Shown piece by piece: positions 1 to 5,887 of a DNA stretch of 7,055 nucleotides (positions are counted from its first letter, which is position 1; every line of letters starts with the position of its first letter). A program made the translations under genes and the position numbers. The DNA lies in assembly GCA_016210295.1 (NCBI GenBank), contig JACQUM010000090.1:1-7055 (forward strand), in the 5' to 3' direction. The notes beneath the pieces are model-generated. The model did no database searches. It worked only from the letters and a program-made list of their open reading frames with translations, and was not told where the DNA came from. Source of the stretch: Chloroflexota bacterium. GTDB lineage: Bacteria; Chloroflexota; Dehalococcoidia; UBA6926; JACQUM01.

Positions 1-16
1 CTGGGGGACACCCCCA
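1..16. repeat. GC-rich palindromic repeat, copy at window edge
   Basis: CTGGGGGACACCCCCA is identical to positions 1186-1201. It contains a perfect inverted repeat, TGGGGG / CCCCCA, around ACA. Sequence continuing to about position 48 (GGCAAAGGG, then CCTCTGCACTTCC) resembles, in diverged form, the element at 1007-1066. I read it as one end of a degenerate interspersed repeat that may continue beyond the window. Confidence 0.65.
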
Positions 17-136
17 GACCCCCGGCAAAGGGACGAAGTCCTCTGCACTTCCTATGGTGCTTCTTTATCCTACTCCTCTGATTCTTCTACTCGTGAATGC
101 TCTTCTAACGCGGACGTAGATGGCGGAAAGAAAACC

Positions 137-325
137 TCAGTCAGGCAAAGTCAAAGCTAATCTGATTTCATCGGGTGGAGGATCCCCAAGCACGGTTGAC
201 TGCACATAAACCCCATCAATCAGCGGGCGACTACCCAGCTCATCCATCTCTTCGCTCCTATAAAGTGGATAGCCCGGGCTCCCATATTTCCTATCTATAC
301 GCAAAGTGAACTTTATTTCACGCAC
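137..325 (-). CDS. small hypothetical protein, 62 aa
   Basis: I do not recognise the family. The GTG start at 325-323 is chosen because AAAGGAG lies upstream with a 7-nt spacer (CCTAAAA). The frame stays open upstream to a TTG at 349, but that start has no ribosome binding site. The product reads like a real protein: it begins REIKFTLRIDR, has a central stretch rich in charged and aromatic residues (YPLYRSEEMDELG), then PLIDGVYVQ, and ends DEIRLALTLPD. It looks like a small mixed alpha/beta domain with no signal peptide, membrane segment or cysteine pairs. The surrounding 40-350 stretch is visibly more AT-rich (roughly 45-50% G+C) than the trp genes. It follows trpG by 53 nt on the same strand and may be the last cistron of that transcript or a separate insertion. 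The excellent Shine-Dalgarno is the main evidence for expression. Confidence 0.6.
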   Translation of the reverse strand: MREIKFTLRIDRKYGSPGYPLYRSEEMDELGSRPLIDGVYVQSTVLGDPPPDEIRLALTLPD

Positions 326-378
326 TTTTAGGCTCCTTTCGGCAGACAAAATCTCGCAAAGACTCTACTGTGGGCAGT

Positions 379-951
379 CTACCCCACTCCCTTCAGGAAG
401 TTCCGCAGCAGGTCTTTGCCCACGGCGGTCTTGATGCTCTCGGGGTGGAACTGGACCCCCTCCACGGGGAGCCTCCTGTGGCGGACGCCCATGATGATGC
501 CCTTCTCCGTGCGGGCGCTGACCTCCAGGTCGGGGCGCAAAGAGTCGGGCTGGATGGCCAGGGAGTGGTAGCGGATGGCCTCGAAGGGGTTGGGCAGGCC
601 GCGGAAGACGCCCTTGCCGTCGTGGTGGATGAGGGAGGACTTGCCGTGCATGATCTCCCCCGCCCCCTTCACCACCCCGCCGAAGGCGTAGCCGATGCAC
701 TGGTGGCCCAGGCAAACACCCAGGACGGGGACGCCCTTGGCGGCGAAGTGGCGGATGGCGTCGTTGGAGACGCCGGCGTGCTCGGGGCTGGAGGGGCCGG
801 GGGAGACGACAACCTACTCCGGGCGCAAGGCGTCCAGCTCCTCCAGGGTGGCCTGGTCGTTGCGGACGACGATGACCTCCGCGCCCAGCTCGCTGAGGTA
901 CTGGTAGAGGTTATAGGTGAAGCTGTCGTAGTTATCTATGAGGAGGAGCAA
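379..951 (-). pseudogene. trpG: anthranilate synthase glutaminase component (TrpG), interrupted by an amber codon
   Basis: TrpG is the class I glutamine amidotransferase subunit that supplies ammonia to TrpE for anthranilate synthesis. From a TTG start at 951-949 the frame opens MLLLIDNYDSFTYNL, a textbook TrpG N-terminus. AAGGGGGTGA lies upstream at good spacing. Codon 46 (816-814) is TAG, where the family normally reads ...RP(D/E)-x-(V/I)VxSPGP. Beyond it everything is intact: SPGPSSPEHAG (50-60), nucleophile Cys80 in GVCLGHQ, and His169/Glu171 in VQFHPES. The frame ends at TAG 381-379, giving 190 codons, the usual family length. No downstream start could restore a glutaminase; the next plausible one, GTG codon 93, lies past Cys80. 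It follows trpE but is separated from it by 336 nt of repeats. The cause may be a recent nonsense mutation, a base error (TAC to TAG would restore Tyr) or readthrough. PabA shares this fold, but adjacency to trpE favours TrpG. Confidence 0.88.
814..816 (-). other. trpG: in-frame TAG (amber) codon 46 of trpG
   Basis: The minus strand reads ...CGC CCG GAG TAG GTT GTC GTC TCC CCC GGC, which would be R-P-E-stop-V-V-V-S-P-G. Frame is continuous on both sides, so this is a point change and not a frameshift. TAG also serves as the terminal stop of trpB2, trpS, trpE and trpG itself, which argues against genome-wide reassignment of UAG. Confidence 0.9.
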
Positions 952-991
952 CCCTCACCCCCTTTGTCCCCCTCTCCCAGCGGGAGAGGGG
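949..991 (-). repeat. interspersed repeat copy B, ending on the trpG start codon
   Basis: Read on the minus strand it carries the arm pair CCCCTCTCCC / GGGAGAGGGG (978-969 with 991-982) around a 3-nt loop, then the 11-mer GGGAGAGGGGG in part, a 7-nt linker, and the 12-mer GGGTGAGGGTTG at 960-949. The same 11-mer and 12-mer occur in copy A (1102-1152). The last three bases of the 12-mer are the trpG TTG start codon, and the repeat includes the trpG Shine-Dalgarno. Confidence 0.65.
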
Positions 992-1006
992 CAGAGAAAT
1001 ATAGAA

Positions 1007-1066
1007 GCGGGGGCAGATCCCCCGCGCCCTCTGCCAAAGGGGGCCCTGCCCCTCTGGACTCCCCCG
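1007..1066. repeat. degenerate GC-rich repeat with terminal palindrome
   Basis: One end is the perfect inverted repeat GCGGGGG / CCCCCGC around CAGAT (1007-1025). The rest (CCCTCTGCCAAAGGGGG, then CCCCTCTGGACTCCCCC) resembles the sequence at about 1-50 in order and content. I take it as a second, diverged member of the same interspersed family. Confidence 0.5.
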
Positions 1067-1101
1067 ATGGGTTGAGAAGGCCGCTTGCCGAGGTACGAAG
1101 T

Positions 1102-1172
1102 CAACCCTCACCCTCCTTCGACAGGCTCAGGACGGGCCTGGCCCCCTCTCCCTTGGAATGGGAGATGGGGAG
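1102..1172 (-). repeat. interspersed repeat copy A
   Basis: On the minus strand it runs from an imperfect hairpin (1170-1142, GGGAGA arm against TCTCCC with a one-base bulge), through GGGAGAGGGGG (1152-1142), to the terminal 12-mer GGGTGAGGGTTG (1113-1102). Between them lie 28 nt containing CCTGAGCCTGTCGAAGG (1132-1116), which looks like a second palindromic repeat nested inside the first. Copy B has only 7 nt there. Confidence 0.55.
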
Positions 1173-1185
1173 AAAGAGGTAAGGT

Positions 1186-1201
1186 CTGGGGGACACCCCC
1201 A
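1186..1201. repeat. 16-nt palindromic repeat identical to 1-16
   Basis: CTGGGGGACACCCCCA is an exact second copy of the sequence at the start of the window. It is followed by a further small palindrome, CCGCC TGC GGCGG, at 1203-1215. Confidence 0.7.
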
Positions 1202-1220
1202 TCCGCCTGCGGCGGACTGG

Positions 1221-1246
1221 CAGAGTCCCGACAAATCGGGACTCTG
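1221..1246. repeat. perfect 11-bp inverted repeat
   Basis: CAGAGTCCCGA / TCGGGACTCTG flank a CAAA loop. It is 41 nt past the trpE stop codon. As RNA from the minus strand it forms a stable stem-loop with a UUUG tetraloop, but no run of U follows. It is more likely part of the repeat island, or an mRNA 3'-end stabiliser, than a rho-independent terminator. Confidence 0.65.
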
Positions 1247-1287
1247 CGCTTCCCGGCGGAGCGAGTCGGCAGTGCATGGCTGTCCCG

Positions 1288-2802
1288 CTAGTGCCGGGCC
1301 CGCGAGGGGCGGCGGGCCGCCGTCTGCTCCTCTGCCTCGGAGATGGCGCGGAGGAGAGCCTGCGCCTTGTGCTGGGTCTCCTGGTACTCTCTCTCCGGCA
1401 CGCTGTCGTAGACGATGCCTCCCCCGGCCTGGACGTGGGCTATCCCGTCCTTCACCACCATGGTGCGGATGGCGATGGCGGTGTCCATGTTGCCGGAGAA
1501 GCTGAAGTATCCGACGGCACCGGCGTAGAGGCCCCGCTGGTGGGGCTCCAGCTCCGCGATGAGCTCCATAGCCCGCACCTTGGGCGCGCCGGAGACCGTG
1601 CCTGCCGGGAAGCAGGAGCGGAGGGCGTCGTAGGCGGTCAGCTCCGGACGCAGCCGCCCCGTCACGTGGGAGACGATGTGCATCACGTGGGAGTAGCGTT
1701 CCAGCTCCATGAGCTGGGGGACCCGCACGGTGCCGGGGACGCTGACGCGGCCCACGTCGTTCCGGCCCAGGTCCACCAGCATGATGTGCTCCGCCCGCTC
1801 CTTCTCGTCGGCCAAGAGCTCGGTGGCCAGGGCCTCGTCCTCCCCCTCGGTGGCGCCCCGGGGGCGGGTGCCGGCGATGGGGTGGTAGTCCAAGAGGCCG
1901 TCCTCCACCCGGACCAGCATCTCCGGCGAGGAGCCCACGACGTGGAAGTCGCCGAGGTCGAGGAAGAACATGTAGGGCGAGGGGTTCAGGGCCCGCAGGG
2001 AGCGGTAGATATCGAAGGGGGCGGCGCTGGTGGGACGCCGGAACCGCTGGGACAGGACGACCTGGATGCACTCGCCCTCGAAAATATACCGGCGCAGCTT
2101 GGAGACGGCGGCCTCGTACTCTTGTTGCGTGAAGTTGGAGGTCACCGGGCTGTCGTGGTGCGAGGCGTACCGAGGGGGTGGAGTGGGGAGGGGAATTGGG
2201 TCCTCCAGGCGGGCGGCGAGGCGGTCTATGCGCTCAGTGGCCTCGCGGTATGCCCTGGCGACGGCCTGCCCTGATCCGCCGATGGCGGACGAAGGGTCGC
2301 CGTCCACATCGGCGTGGCTGACGATCTTGATGACGTGCTGGACGTGGTCGAAGACGAGGAGGGTGTCGCAGAAAAGAAAGAGAGACTCGGGAAGGGAAAG
2401 GGGGTCGGGCGCTCCGGTGGGGATGCGAGGCTCGAAGTAGCGCACCGCGTCGTAGGCGAGGTATCCGACGGCCCCGCCGATGAAGCGGGGCAGACCCGAG
2501 ACGGTGACGGCTTTGTAGCGAGAAAGCTCTTTCTGGACGAGGGGCAGGGGATCGACGGGGCCTGCCAAAGTCCCGGGGCCGGTGGCCAGGACTCTGGACG
2601 GGTCGGTGCCGATGAAGGAGTAGCGGCCCAGCCGCTCCCCGCCTTCCACGCTCTCCAGAAGGAAGGAGGGGGCCTGGCGGGCCACCTTGAGATAGGCGGA
2701 GACGGGCGTCTCTAGGTCGGCGGGGATGGTGCGGTAGACGGGGACCAGGTTCCCCTGCCGGGCGAGGGACCTCACTTCGTCGATGCTTGGATGGTAGTCC
2801 AT
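1288..2802 (-). CDS. trpE: anthranilate synthase component I (TrpE)
   Basis: TrpE converts chorismate plus ammonia (delivered by TrpG) to anthranilate and pyruvate, the first committed step of tryptophan synthesis, in the cytoplasm. The 504-residue product has the usual length. The N-terminal domain contains LLES (48-51) within FLLESVEGGERLGRYSFIG, the segment tied to tryptophan feedback inhibition. The C-terminal chorismate-binding domain shows PIAGTRPRG (309-316), EHIMLVDLGRNDVGRV (338-352), SHVMHIVSHVTG (371-382), FPAGTVSGAPKVRAM (398-412) and QAGGGIVYDS (458-467). The ATG at 2802 is preceded by AAGGAA at 5-6 nt, just 18 nt after the trpS stop, so the genes are co-transcribed. A PabB or isochorismate synthase role is less likely given the LLES motif and the trp neighbours. 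If TrpG is truly lost, this subunit would depend on free ammonia or another amidotransferase. Confidence 0.96.
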   Translation of the reverse strand: MDYHPSIDEVRSLARQGNLVPVYRTIPADLETPVSAYLKVARQAPSFLLESVEGGERLGRYSFIGTDPSRVLATGPGTLAGPVDPLPLVQKELSRYKAVTVSGLPRFIGGAVGYLAYDAVRYFEPRIPTGAPDPLSLPESLFLFCDTLLVFDHVQHVIKIVSHADVDGDPSSAIGGSGQAVARAYREATERIDRLAARLEDPIPLPTPPPRYASHHDSPVTSNFTQQEYEAAVSKLRRYIFEGECIQVVLSQRFRRPTSAAPFDIYRSLRALNPSPYMFFLDLGDFHVVGSSPEMLVRVEDGLLDYHPIAGTRPRGATEGEDEALATELLADEKERAEHIMLVDLGRNDVGRVSVPGTVRVPQLMELERYSHVMHIVSHVTGRLRPELTAYDALRSCFPAGTVSGAPKVRAMELIAELEPHQRGLYAGAVGYFSFSGNMDTAIAIRTMVVKDGIAHVQAGGGIVYDSVPEREYQETQHKAQALLRAISEAEEQTAARRPSRARH

Positions 2803-2820
2803 CGCGTTTCCTTCTACACG

Positions 2821-3816
2821 CTACACGTACTGGCTGATGTGGAGGCCATCGCGGACCTCCCGCATGGTCTCCTCGGCGATGGCCTTGTGGCGCTTCGTCC
2901 CCTCCAACAGGGCCTCGCGGACAAGGTCGGGGTGCTGCTCGTAGGACCGTCGGCGCTCGCGGATGGGCTCCAGGAGCTCGTTCAAGCGCTGGGCGAGAAT
3001 GCGTTTCACCTCCACGTCCCCCACTGTCCCCTTCCGATAGCGCTCCTTGAGCTCGCTCACTTCGTCGGCGTGGGGGTCGAAGGCGTCCAGGTACATGAAG
3101 ACGGGATTGCCCTCCACGTGGCCCGGGTCGGTGGGGTGGATGCGGGTGGGGTCGGTGTACATGCGGCGCACCTTCTCCGTCACGACCTCCTCGGGATCGG
3201 AGAGGTAGATGGCGTTGTCCAGGCTCTTGCTCATCTTGGCCTGGCCGTCTATGCCGACCAGCCGCGGGACCCTCCCCACCAGGGCCTCGGGGATGGGGAA
3301 GACCTCGCCGTAGCTCCGATTGAAGCGGCCCGCCACCTCGCGGGTGAGCTCGATGTGGGGGAGCTGGTCCTCCCCCACCGGGACCAGGTGGGCCTTGGGC
3401 AGGAGGATGTCCGCCGCCTGGCTCACCGGATAGGTGAAGAAGGTGACGGTGACCTCCTGGGCCTTGAACTGGCCCATCTCGCCCTTGAGGGTGGGGTTCC
3501 GCTGGAGGCGGGGCAGGCTGACCAGGGTGCCCAGGAGCAACGCCAGCTCGGCGTGCTCGGGCACGTAGCTCTGCACGACGAAGCTGCTTTTCTCGGGGTC
3601 CAGGCGCACGGCGAGCCAGTCTAGGGTCACCTCCACCACCGACCGGCGGATGCGGGGGATGTCGTCTATGTGGTCGCCCAGGGCCTGGTAATCGGCGATG
3701 AGGAAGAAACACTCGTACTCATCCTGGAGCCGCACCCAGTTCTCCAAGGCGCCGGCGTAGTGGCCGAGGTGGAGGGCCCCGGTAGGACGCATCCCCGTTA
3801 GAATCCGCCGTCGCAC
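2821..3816 (-). CDS. trpS: tryptophanyl-tRNA synthetase
   Basis: It charges tRNA-Trp with tryptophan using ATP. The 331-residue product is normal for bacterial class Ic TrpRS. The Rossmann fold starts GMRPTGALHLGHYAG, with the HIGH signature as HLGH (16-19). Further family blocks are NPTLKGEMGQFK (107-118), the tryptophan-pocket region FFTYPVSQAADILL (126-139), VPVGEDQLPHIELTRE (145-160) and KMSKS (194-198). The start is GTG at 3816-3814, with GGAAGGAGA upstream and a short spacer. It lies 27 nt after trpB2 and 18 nt before trpE, so it sits inside the T-box-controlled operon. That placement lets the tRNA whose charging is sensed by the leader control its own synthetase. Nothing is missing or fused. 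Confidence 0.97.
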   Translation of the reverse strand: MRRRILTGMRPTGALHLGHYAGALENWVRLQDEYECFFLIADYQALGDHIDDIPRIRRSVVEVTLDWLAVRLDPEKSSFVVQSYVPEHAELALLLGTLVSLPRLQRNPTLKGEMGQFKAQEVTVTFFTYPVSQAADILLPKAHLVPVGEDQLPHIELTREVAGRFNRSYGEVFPIPEALVGRVPRLVGIDGQAKMSKSLDNAIYLSDPEEVVTEKVRRMYTDPTRIHPTDPGHVEGNPVFMYLDAFDPHADEVSELKERYRKGTVGDVEVKRILAQRLNELLEPIRERRRSYEQHPDLVREALLEGTKRHKAIAEETMREVRDGLHISQYV

Positions 3817-3843
3817 GCCGTCTCCTTCCTCCCTCTCCGGTCT

Positions 3844-5205
3844 CTAGGAGACGCCGGCCAGCTTGGGAATGCGGGCCATGGCCTCCAGGATCTGGCTCTC
3901 CGGATAGGCGTAGTCTTCCAGCCGCCCGGCGAAGTGCTCGTCGTAGGCGGCGAGGTCGAAGTAGCCGTGGCCGGAGAGGTTGAACAGGATGACTCGCTGC
4001 CTCCCCTCTTCCTTAGCCCGCTCCGCCTCGACGATGGCGTGTTTGATGGCGTGGGCCGACTCAGGCGCGGGGAGGATCCCCTCCGTCCGGGCGAAGAGGA
4101 CGGCCGCGTCGAAGCAGGTCCGCTGCGGATAGGCGACCCCCTCGATGAACTTGTGCTCCACCAGGGCGCTGATGAGGGGGGCCATGCCGTGGTAGCGCAG
4201 GCCGCCGGCGTGGATCTTCGGCGGGATGAAGGTGTGACCGAGGGTGTGCATCTTCAACAGGGGCGTTGTCTCGGCGAGGTCGCCGAAGTCGTAGGTGTAC
4301 CGCCCTTTGGTGACGGAGGGAGCGGCGGTTGGCTCCACGGCCACGGCGCGCACCTGTTTCCCGTTGATCTTGTCTCGAATGAAGGGCATCACGATGCCCG
4401 CGAAGTTGCTCCCCCCTCCGATGCAGCCGATGACGACGTCGGGGTACTCTCCGGCGATGGCCATCTGCTTCTGGGCCTCCTGGCCCACGACCGTCTGGTG
4501 CAGGAGGACGTGGTTCAGGACGCTTCCCAGAGAGTACTTGGTGTCGTCGTGGGTGGCTGCGTCCTCCACGGCCTCGCTGATGGCGAGGCCCAGGCTGCCC
4601 GGGTTGTCGGGCTCCTTCTCCAGCACGGCCCGTCCTGCATGGGTATCAGGGCTGGGGGAGGGGACGACCTGGGCGCCCCACACTTGCATCAGCGACTTTC
4701 GATAAGGCTTCTGCTCGTAGGAGACGCGGACCATGTAGACCTTGCACGCGATGCCGAAGCGGCTGCAGGCGAAGGCAAGGGCGGAGCCCCATTGGCCGGC
4801 GCCGGTCTCCGTGGTGATGCGCCGCGTCCCGGCCTGCTTGTTGTAGTAGGCCTGGGCGATGGCCGTGTTGGGCTTGTGGCTTCCCGGAGGGCTCCCCCCT
4901 TCATACTTGTAGTAGATGTGAGCGGGGGTCCGCAGCGCCTGCTCCAGGCCCAACGCTCGGTACATGGGAGAGGGGCGGTAAAGGGTGTAGGCCTCCCGGA
5001 CCTCCGCAGGGATGGGGATCTCGCGCTGGGTGCTCACCTCCTGCTCGATGAGGGCCATGGGGAAGAGGGGCGCCAGGTCCTGGGGGCCGATGGGCTGGCC
5101 TGTCCCTGGGTGAATGGGTGGGTCCAGGGGGAAGGGCAGGTCGGCCAGGACGTTGTACCAGTGAGTGGGTATCTCCTTCTCCGGGAGAACGATCTTGCGG
5201 TCCAT
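3844..5205 (-). CDS. trpB2: TrpB2-type tryptophan synthase beta chain (TrpB-like PLP enzyme)
   Basis: This is a fold-type II PLP enzyme that condenses indole with serine to give tryptophan. At 453 residues, with a long N-terminal region (ADLPFPLDPPIHPGTGQPI) and an extended C-terminus, it matches the TrpB2 / TrpB-related subgroup and not the ~400-residue TrpB1 that pairs with TrpA. Visible elements are the PLP lysine Lys111 in GSHKPNTA, the catalytic-type Glu133 in TETGAGQWG (Trp where TrpB1 has His), the phosphate-binding glycine loop GCIGGGSNFAG (260-270), and Ser411 in LSGHGYFD near the pyridine nitrogen. The ATG at 5205 is preceded by AAGGAGGTG, with a rather long 11-nt spacer. It is the first gene after the T-box leader. 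TrpB2 enzymes are thought to act without TrpA, possibly in indole salvage; whether this one is the only TrpB of the organism cannot be seen here. Confidence 0.93.
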   Translation of the reverse strand: MDRKIVLPEKEIPTHWYNVLADLPFPLDPPIHPGTGQPIGPQDLAPLFPMALIEQEVSTQREIPIPAEVREAYTLYRPSPMYRALGLEQALRTPAHIYYKYEGGSPPGSHKPNTAIAQAYYNKQAGTRRITTETGAGQWGSALAFACSRFGIACKVYMVRVSYEQKPYRKSLMQVWGAQVVPSPSPDTHAGRAVLEKEPDNPGSLGLAISEAVEDAATHDDTKYSLGSVLNHVLLHQTVVGQEAQKQMAIAGEYPDVVIGCIGGGSNFAGIVMPFIRDKINGKQVRAVAVEPTAAPSVTKGRYTYDFGDLAETTPLLKMHTLGHTFIPPKIHAGGLRYHGMAPLISALVEHKFIEGVAYPQRTCFDAAVLFARTEGILPAPESAHAIKHAIVEAERAKEEGRQRVILFNLSGHGYFDLAAYDEHFAGRLEDYAYPESQILEAMARIPKLAGVS

Positions 5206-5251
5206 CTCGACTCACACCTCCTTCTGGTGGTCTTGTCTCGCCGGCTTCGCC

Positions 5252-5284
5252 AAAGCAAAAGCCCGTCCCTCGAGGGACGGGCTT
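5252..5284 (-). terminator. intrinsic terminator of the Trp T-box leader
   Basis: AAGCCCGTCCC pairs perfectly with GGGACGGGCTT around a TCGA loop, followed by TTTT GC TTT. The 5' arm (CCGTCCC) is the same sequence needed for the antiterminator at 5304-5273, so the two structures exclude each other. It lies 47 nt upstream of the trpB2 start codon. Confidence 0.93.
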
Positions 5285-5549
5285 CGTGTCCGTGGTGCCA
5301 CCCTTCTTTTCCCGCCCAAGGCGGGAACGCTCTTTCAGGTACGGTCCCGCCGAAGGCGGACGATACCCTAGGCTGCGATAACGGTGCCTCTCCGGTAGGA
5401 CCTACGCATCCCGCTTACGGGACTTCGGCCTACAGCTCCCAAGCCCATTCAGCCCTGGCGCAGGCGTCGGATTCCCACCACCCCGACTCTCTGGGGCCTC
5501 GTTTCAGGGCTTACTCTTCTTGCTCTTCGCCTTTCCTGTTTTGTTTGTA
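5252..5549 (-). promoter_or_regulatory. T-box riboswitch leader specific for tRNA-Trp
   Basis: The transcript leader binds tRNA-Trp and decides between termination and read-through. Stem I: AGCCCTG (5511-5505) pairs with CAGGGCT (5457-5451), topped by AGGC/GCCT and GTCGG/CCGAC with the family-type AGAGAG and GGTGGTGGGAA segments. The specifier loop has AGTA on its 5' side (5515-5512) and GAA-TGG-G on its 3' side, so the specifier is UGG, Trp (5447-5445). A stem II-like GTAGG/CCTAC pair encloses the CCCG/CGGG hairpin near 5420-5410. Two more hairpins follow (GGTA...TACC and TTCCCGCC/GGCGGGAA). The T-box proper is AAGGGTGGCACCACGG: helix AGGG/CCCT (5304-5301 with 5276-5273), 7-nt bulge UGGCACC, helix ACGG/CCGT (5293-5290 with 5280-5277). 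Bulge UGGC matches a tRNA ending G-CCA, as bacterial tRNA-Trp does. The output is transcriptional, onto trpB2-trpS-trpE-trpG. Confidence 0.95.
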
Positions 5550-5555
5550 CAGGCG

Positions 5556-5584
5556 ATTGTAGGCGGCGGAGGCGCTGGTGTCAA
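5556..5584 (-). promoter_or_regulatory. sigma70-type promoter of the trp operon
   Basis: A perfect -35 box TTGACA (5584-5579) is followed after 17 nt by the -10 box TACAAT (5561-5556). The expected start point is near 5549, just ahead of T-box stem I, which gives a leader of about 344 nt. It lies 29 nt beyond the stop of the zinc-ribbon gene. Confidence 0.85.
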
Positions 5585-5613
5585 GAAAGAGGTTCTGTCG
5601 CGCGGGAAGGGGC

Positions 5614-5823
5614 TCAACGGACCCGGGGGCCATGCATCGTGCCGCTGGTAATGGGCTCGTTGATGTACACGTCCCCGTTGCGGATCTTGATGTTGAACCC
5701 GCACTGCTCGTTGGTGCAGACCCACGCCTTGTAGTAGATGGGGGCCCCTTGGGACCCGAAGTCGGAGAGCGGAACGAGGTCTCCCTGCTTGCACTTCTGG
5801 CATTTCGGCAAGGCTAACTCCAC
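5614..5823 (-). CDS. small zinc-ribbon protein, 69 aa, function unknown
   Basis: The product begins MELALPKCQKCKQGDLVPL and contains two cysteine pairs: CQKC (residues 8-11) and CTNEQC about 33 residues later. Together these form a four-cysteine zinc ribbon. Between them lies GAPIYYKAWVC, an aromatic stretch typical of the beta strands of such ribbons. The tail is polar. I do not know its partner or role; zinc ribbons of this size bind nucleic acid or protein. I chose the GTG start at 5823-5821 because GGGGGAGGTGG lies upstream at 7-8 nt and a promoter sits at 5887-5859. The frame is open further to an ATG at 5877, but that would overlap thpR and has no ribosome binding site. It ends in TGA, 29 nt before the -35 box of the trp promoter, and appears to be an independent unit. 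Confidence 0.75.
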   Translation of the reverse strand: MELALPKCQKCKQGDLVPLSDFGSQGAPIYYKAWVCTNEQCGFNIKIRNGDVYINEPITSGTMHGPRVR

Positions 5824-5858
5824 CGAGACCACCTCCCCCAGCCATAGTCGCCGCAGCG

Positions 5859-5887
5859 AGTATACCTTATGGAGCATCGGATGACAA
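5859..5887 (-). promoter_or_regulatory. promoter of the zinc-ribbon gene, inside the end of thpR
   Basis: TTGTCA (5887-5882), 17 nt, then TATACT (5864-5859): one mismatch from consensus in each box. The predicted start near 5852 leaves a short leader of about 29 nt before GTG 5823. The -35 box overlaps the last codons of thpR. Confidence 0.65.

Larger units (their letters stand above)
952..1287. repeat. gene-free island of degenerate palindromic repeats between trpE and trpG
   Basis: These 336 nt hold no credible gene. They are built from several GC-rich inverted and direct repeats, listed separately: hairpins at 969-991, 1007-1025, 1142-1170, 1188-1201 and 1221-1246, and two copies of CAACCCTCACCC. 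trpE and trpG are usually adjacent or overlapping, so this looks like one or more insertions of small non-autonomous elements that split the pair. In the trp mRNA the region would form several strong hairpins. None is followed by a clear U-tract on the minus strand, so I do not call a terminator. Confidence 0.75.

Noticed and set aside
54..119. Plus-strand 21-residue hydrophobic peptide (ATG at 54)
   Set aside because: No ribosome binding site or promoter, and all other genes run the opposite way; short hydrophobic frames are common by chance in T/C-rich sequence.
379..675. Separate 98-residue protein from the second half of trpG
   Set aside because: It begins at a GTG codon within the trpG reading frame past the nucleophile cysteine, with no ribosome binding site; it is the distal part of the broken gene.
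814..816. UAG as a recoded sense codon (such as pyrrolysine)
   Set aside because: trpB2, trpS, trpE and trpG all end at TAG in the right place for their families, so UAG works as a stop here, and no pyl genes are visible.
370..1182. Long plus-strand open frames opposite trpG, trpE, trpS and trpB2 (for example 370-1182, 1276-2274, 2791-3624, 3934-5562)
   Set aside because: They are mirror frames of high-GC genes. The minus-strand frames carry complete family motifs, while these show repetitive Gly/Val/Asp/Ala-rich composition. The last one also runs through the T-box leader.
1221..1246. Rho-independent terminator after trpE
   Set aside because: The stem is perfect but no U-tract follows on the minus strand, and it lies among other repeat palindromes.
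949..1246. CRISPR array
   Set aside because: The repeats are few, of unequal length and irregularly spaced, with no spacers of constant size and no cas genes.
5614..5877. Longer start (ATG 5877) for the zinc-ribbon gene
   Set aside because: It would overlap thpR and the predicted promoter, and lacks a Shine-Dalgarno, whereas GTG 5823 has one.
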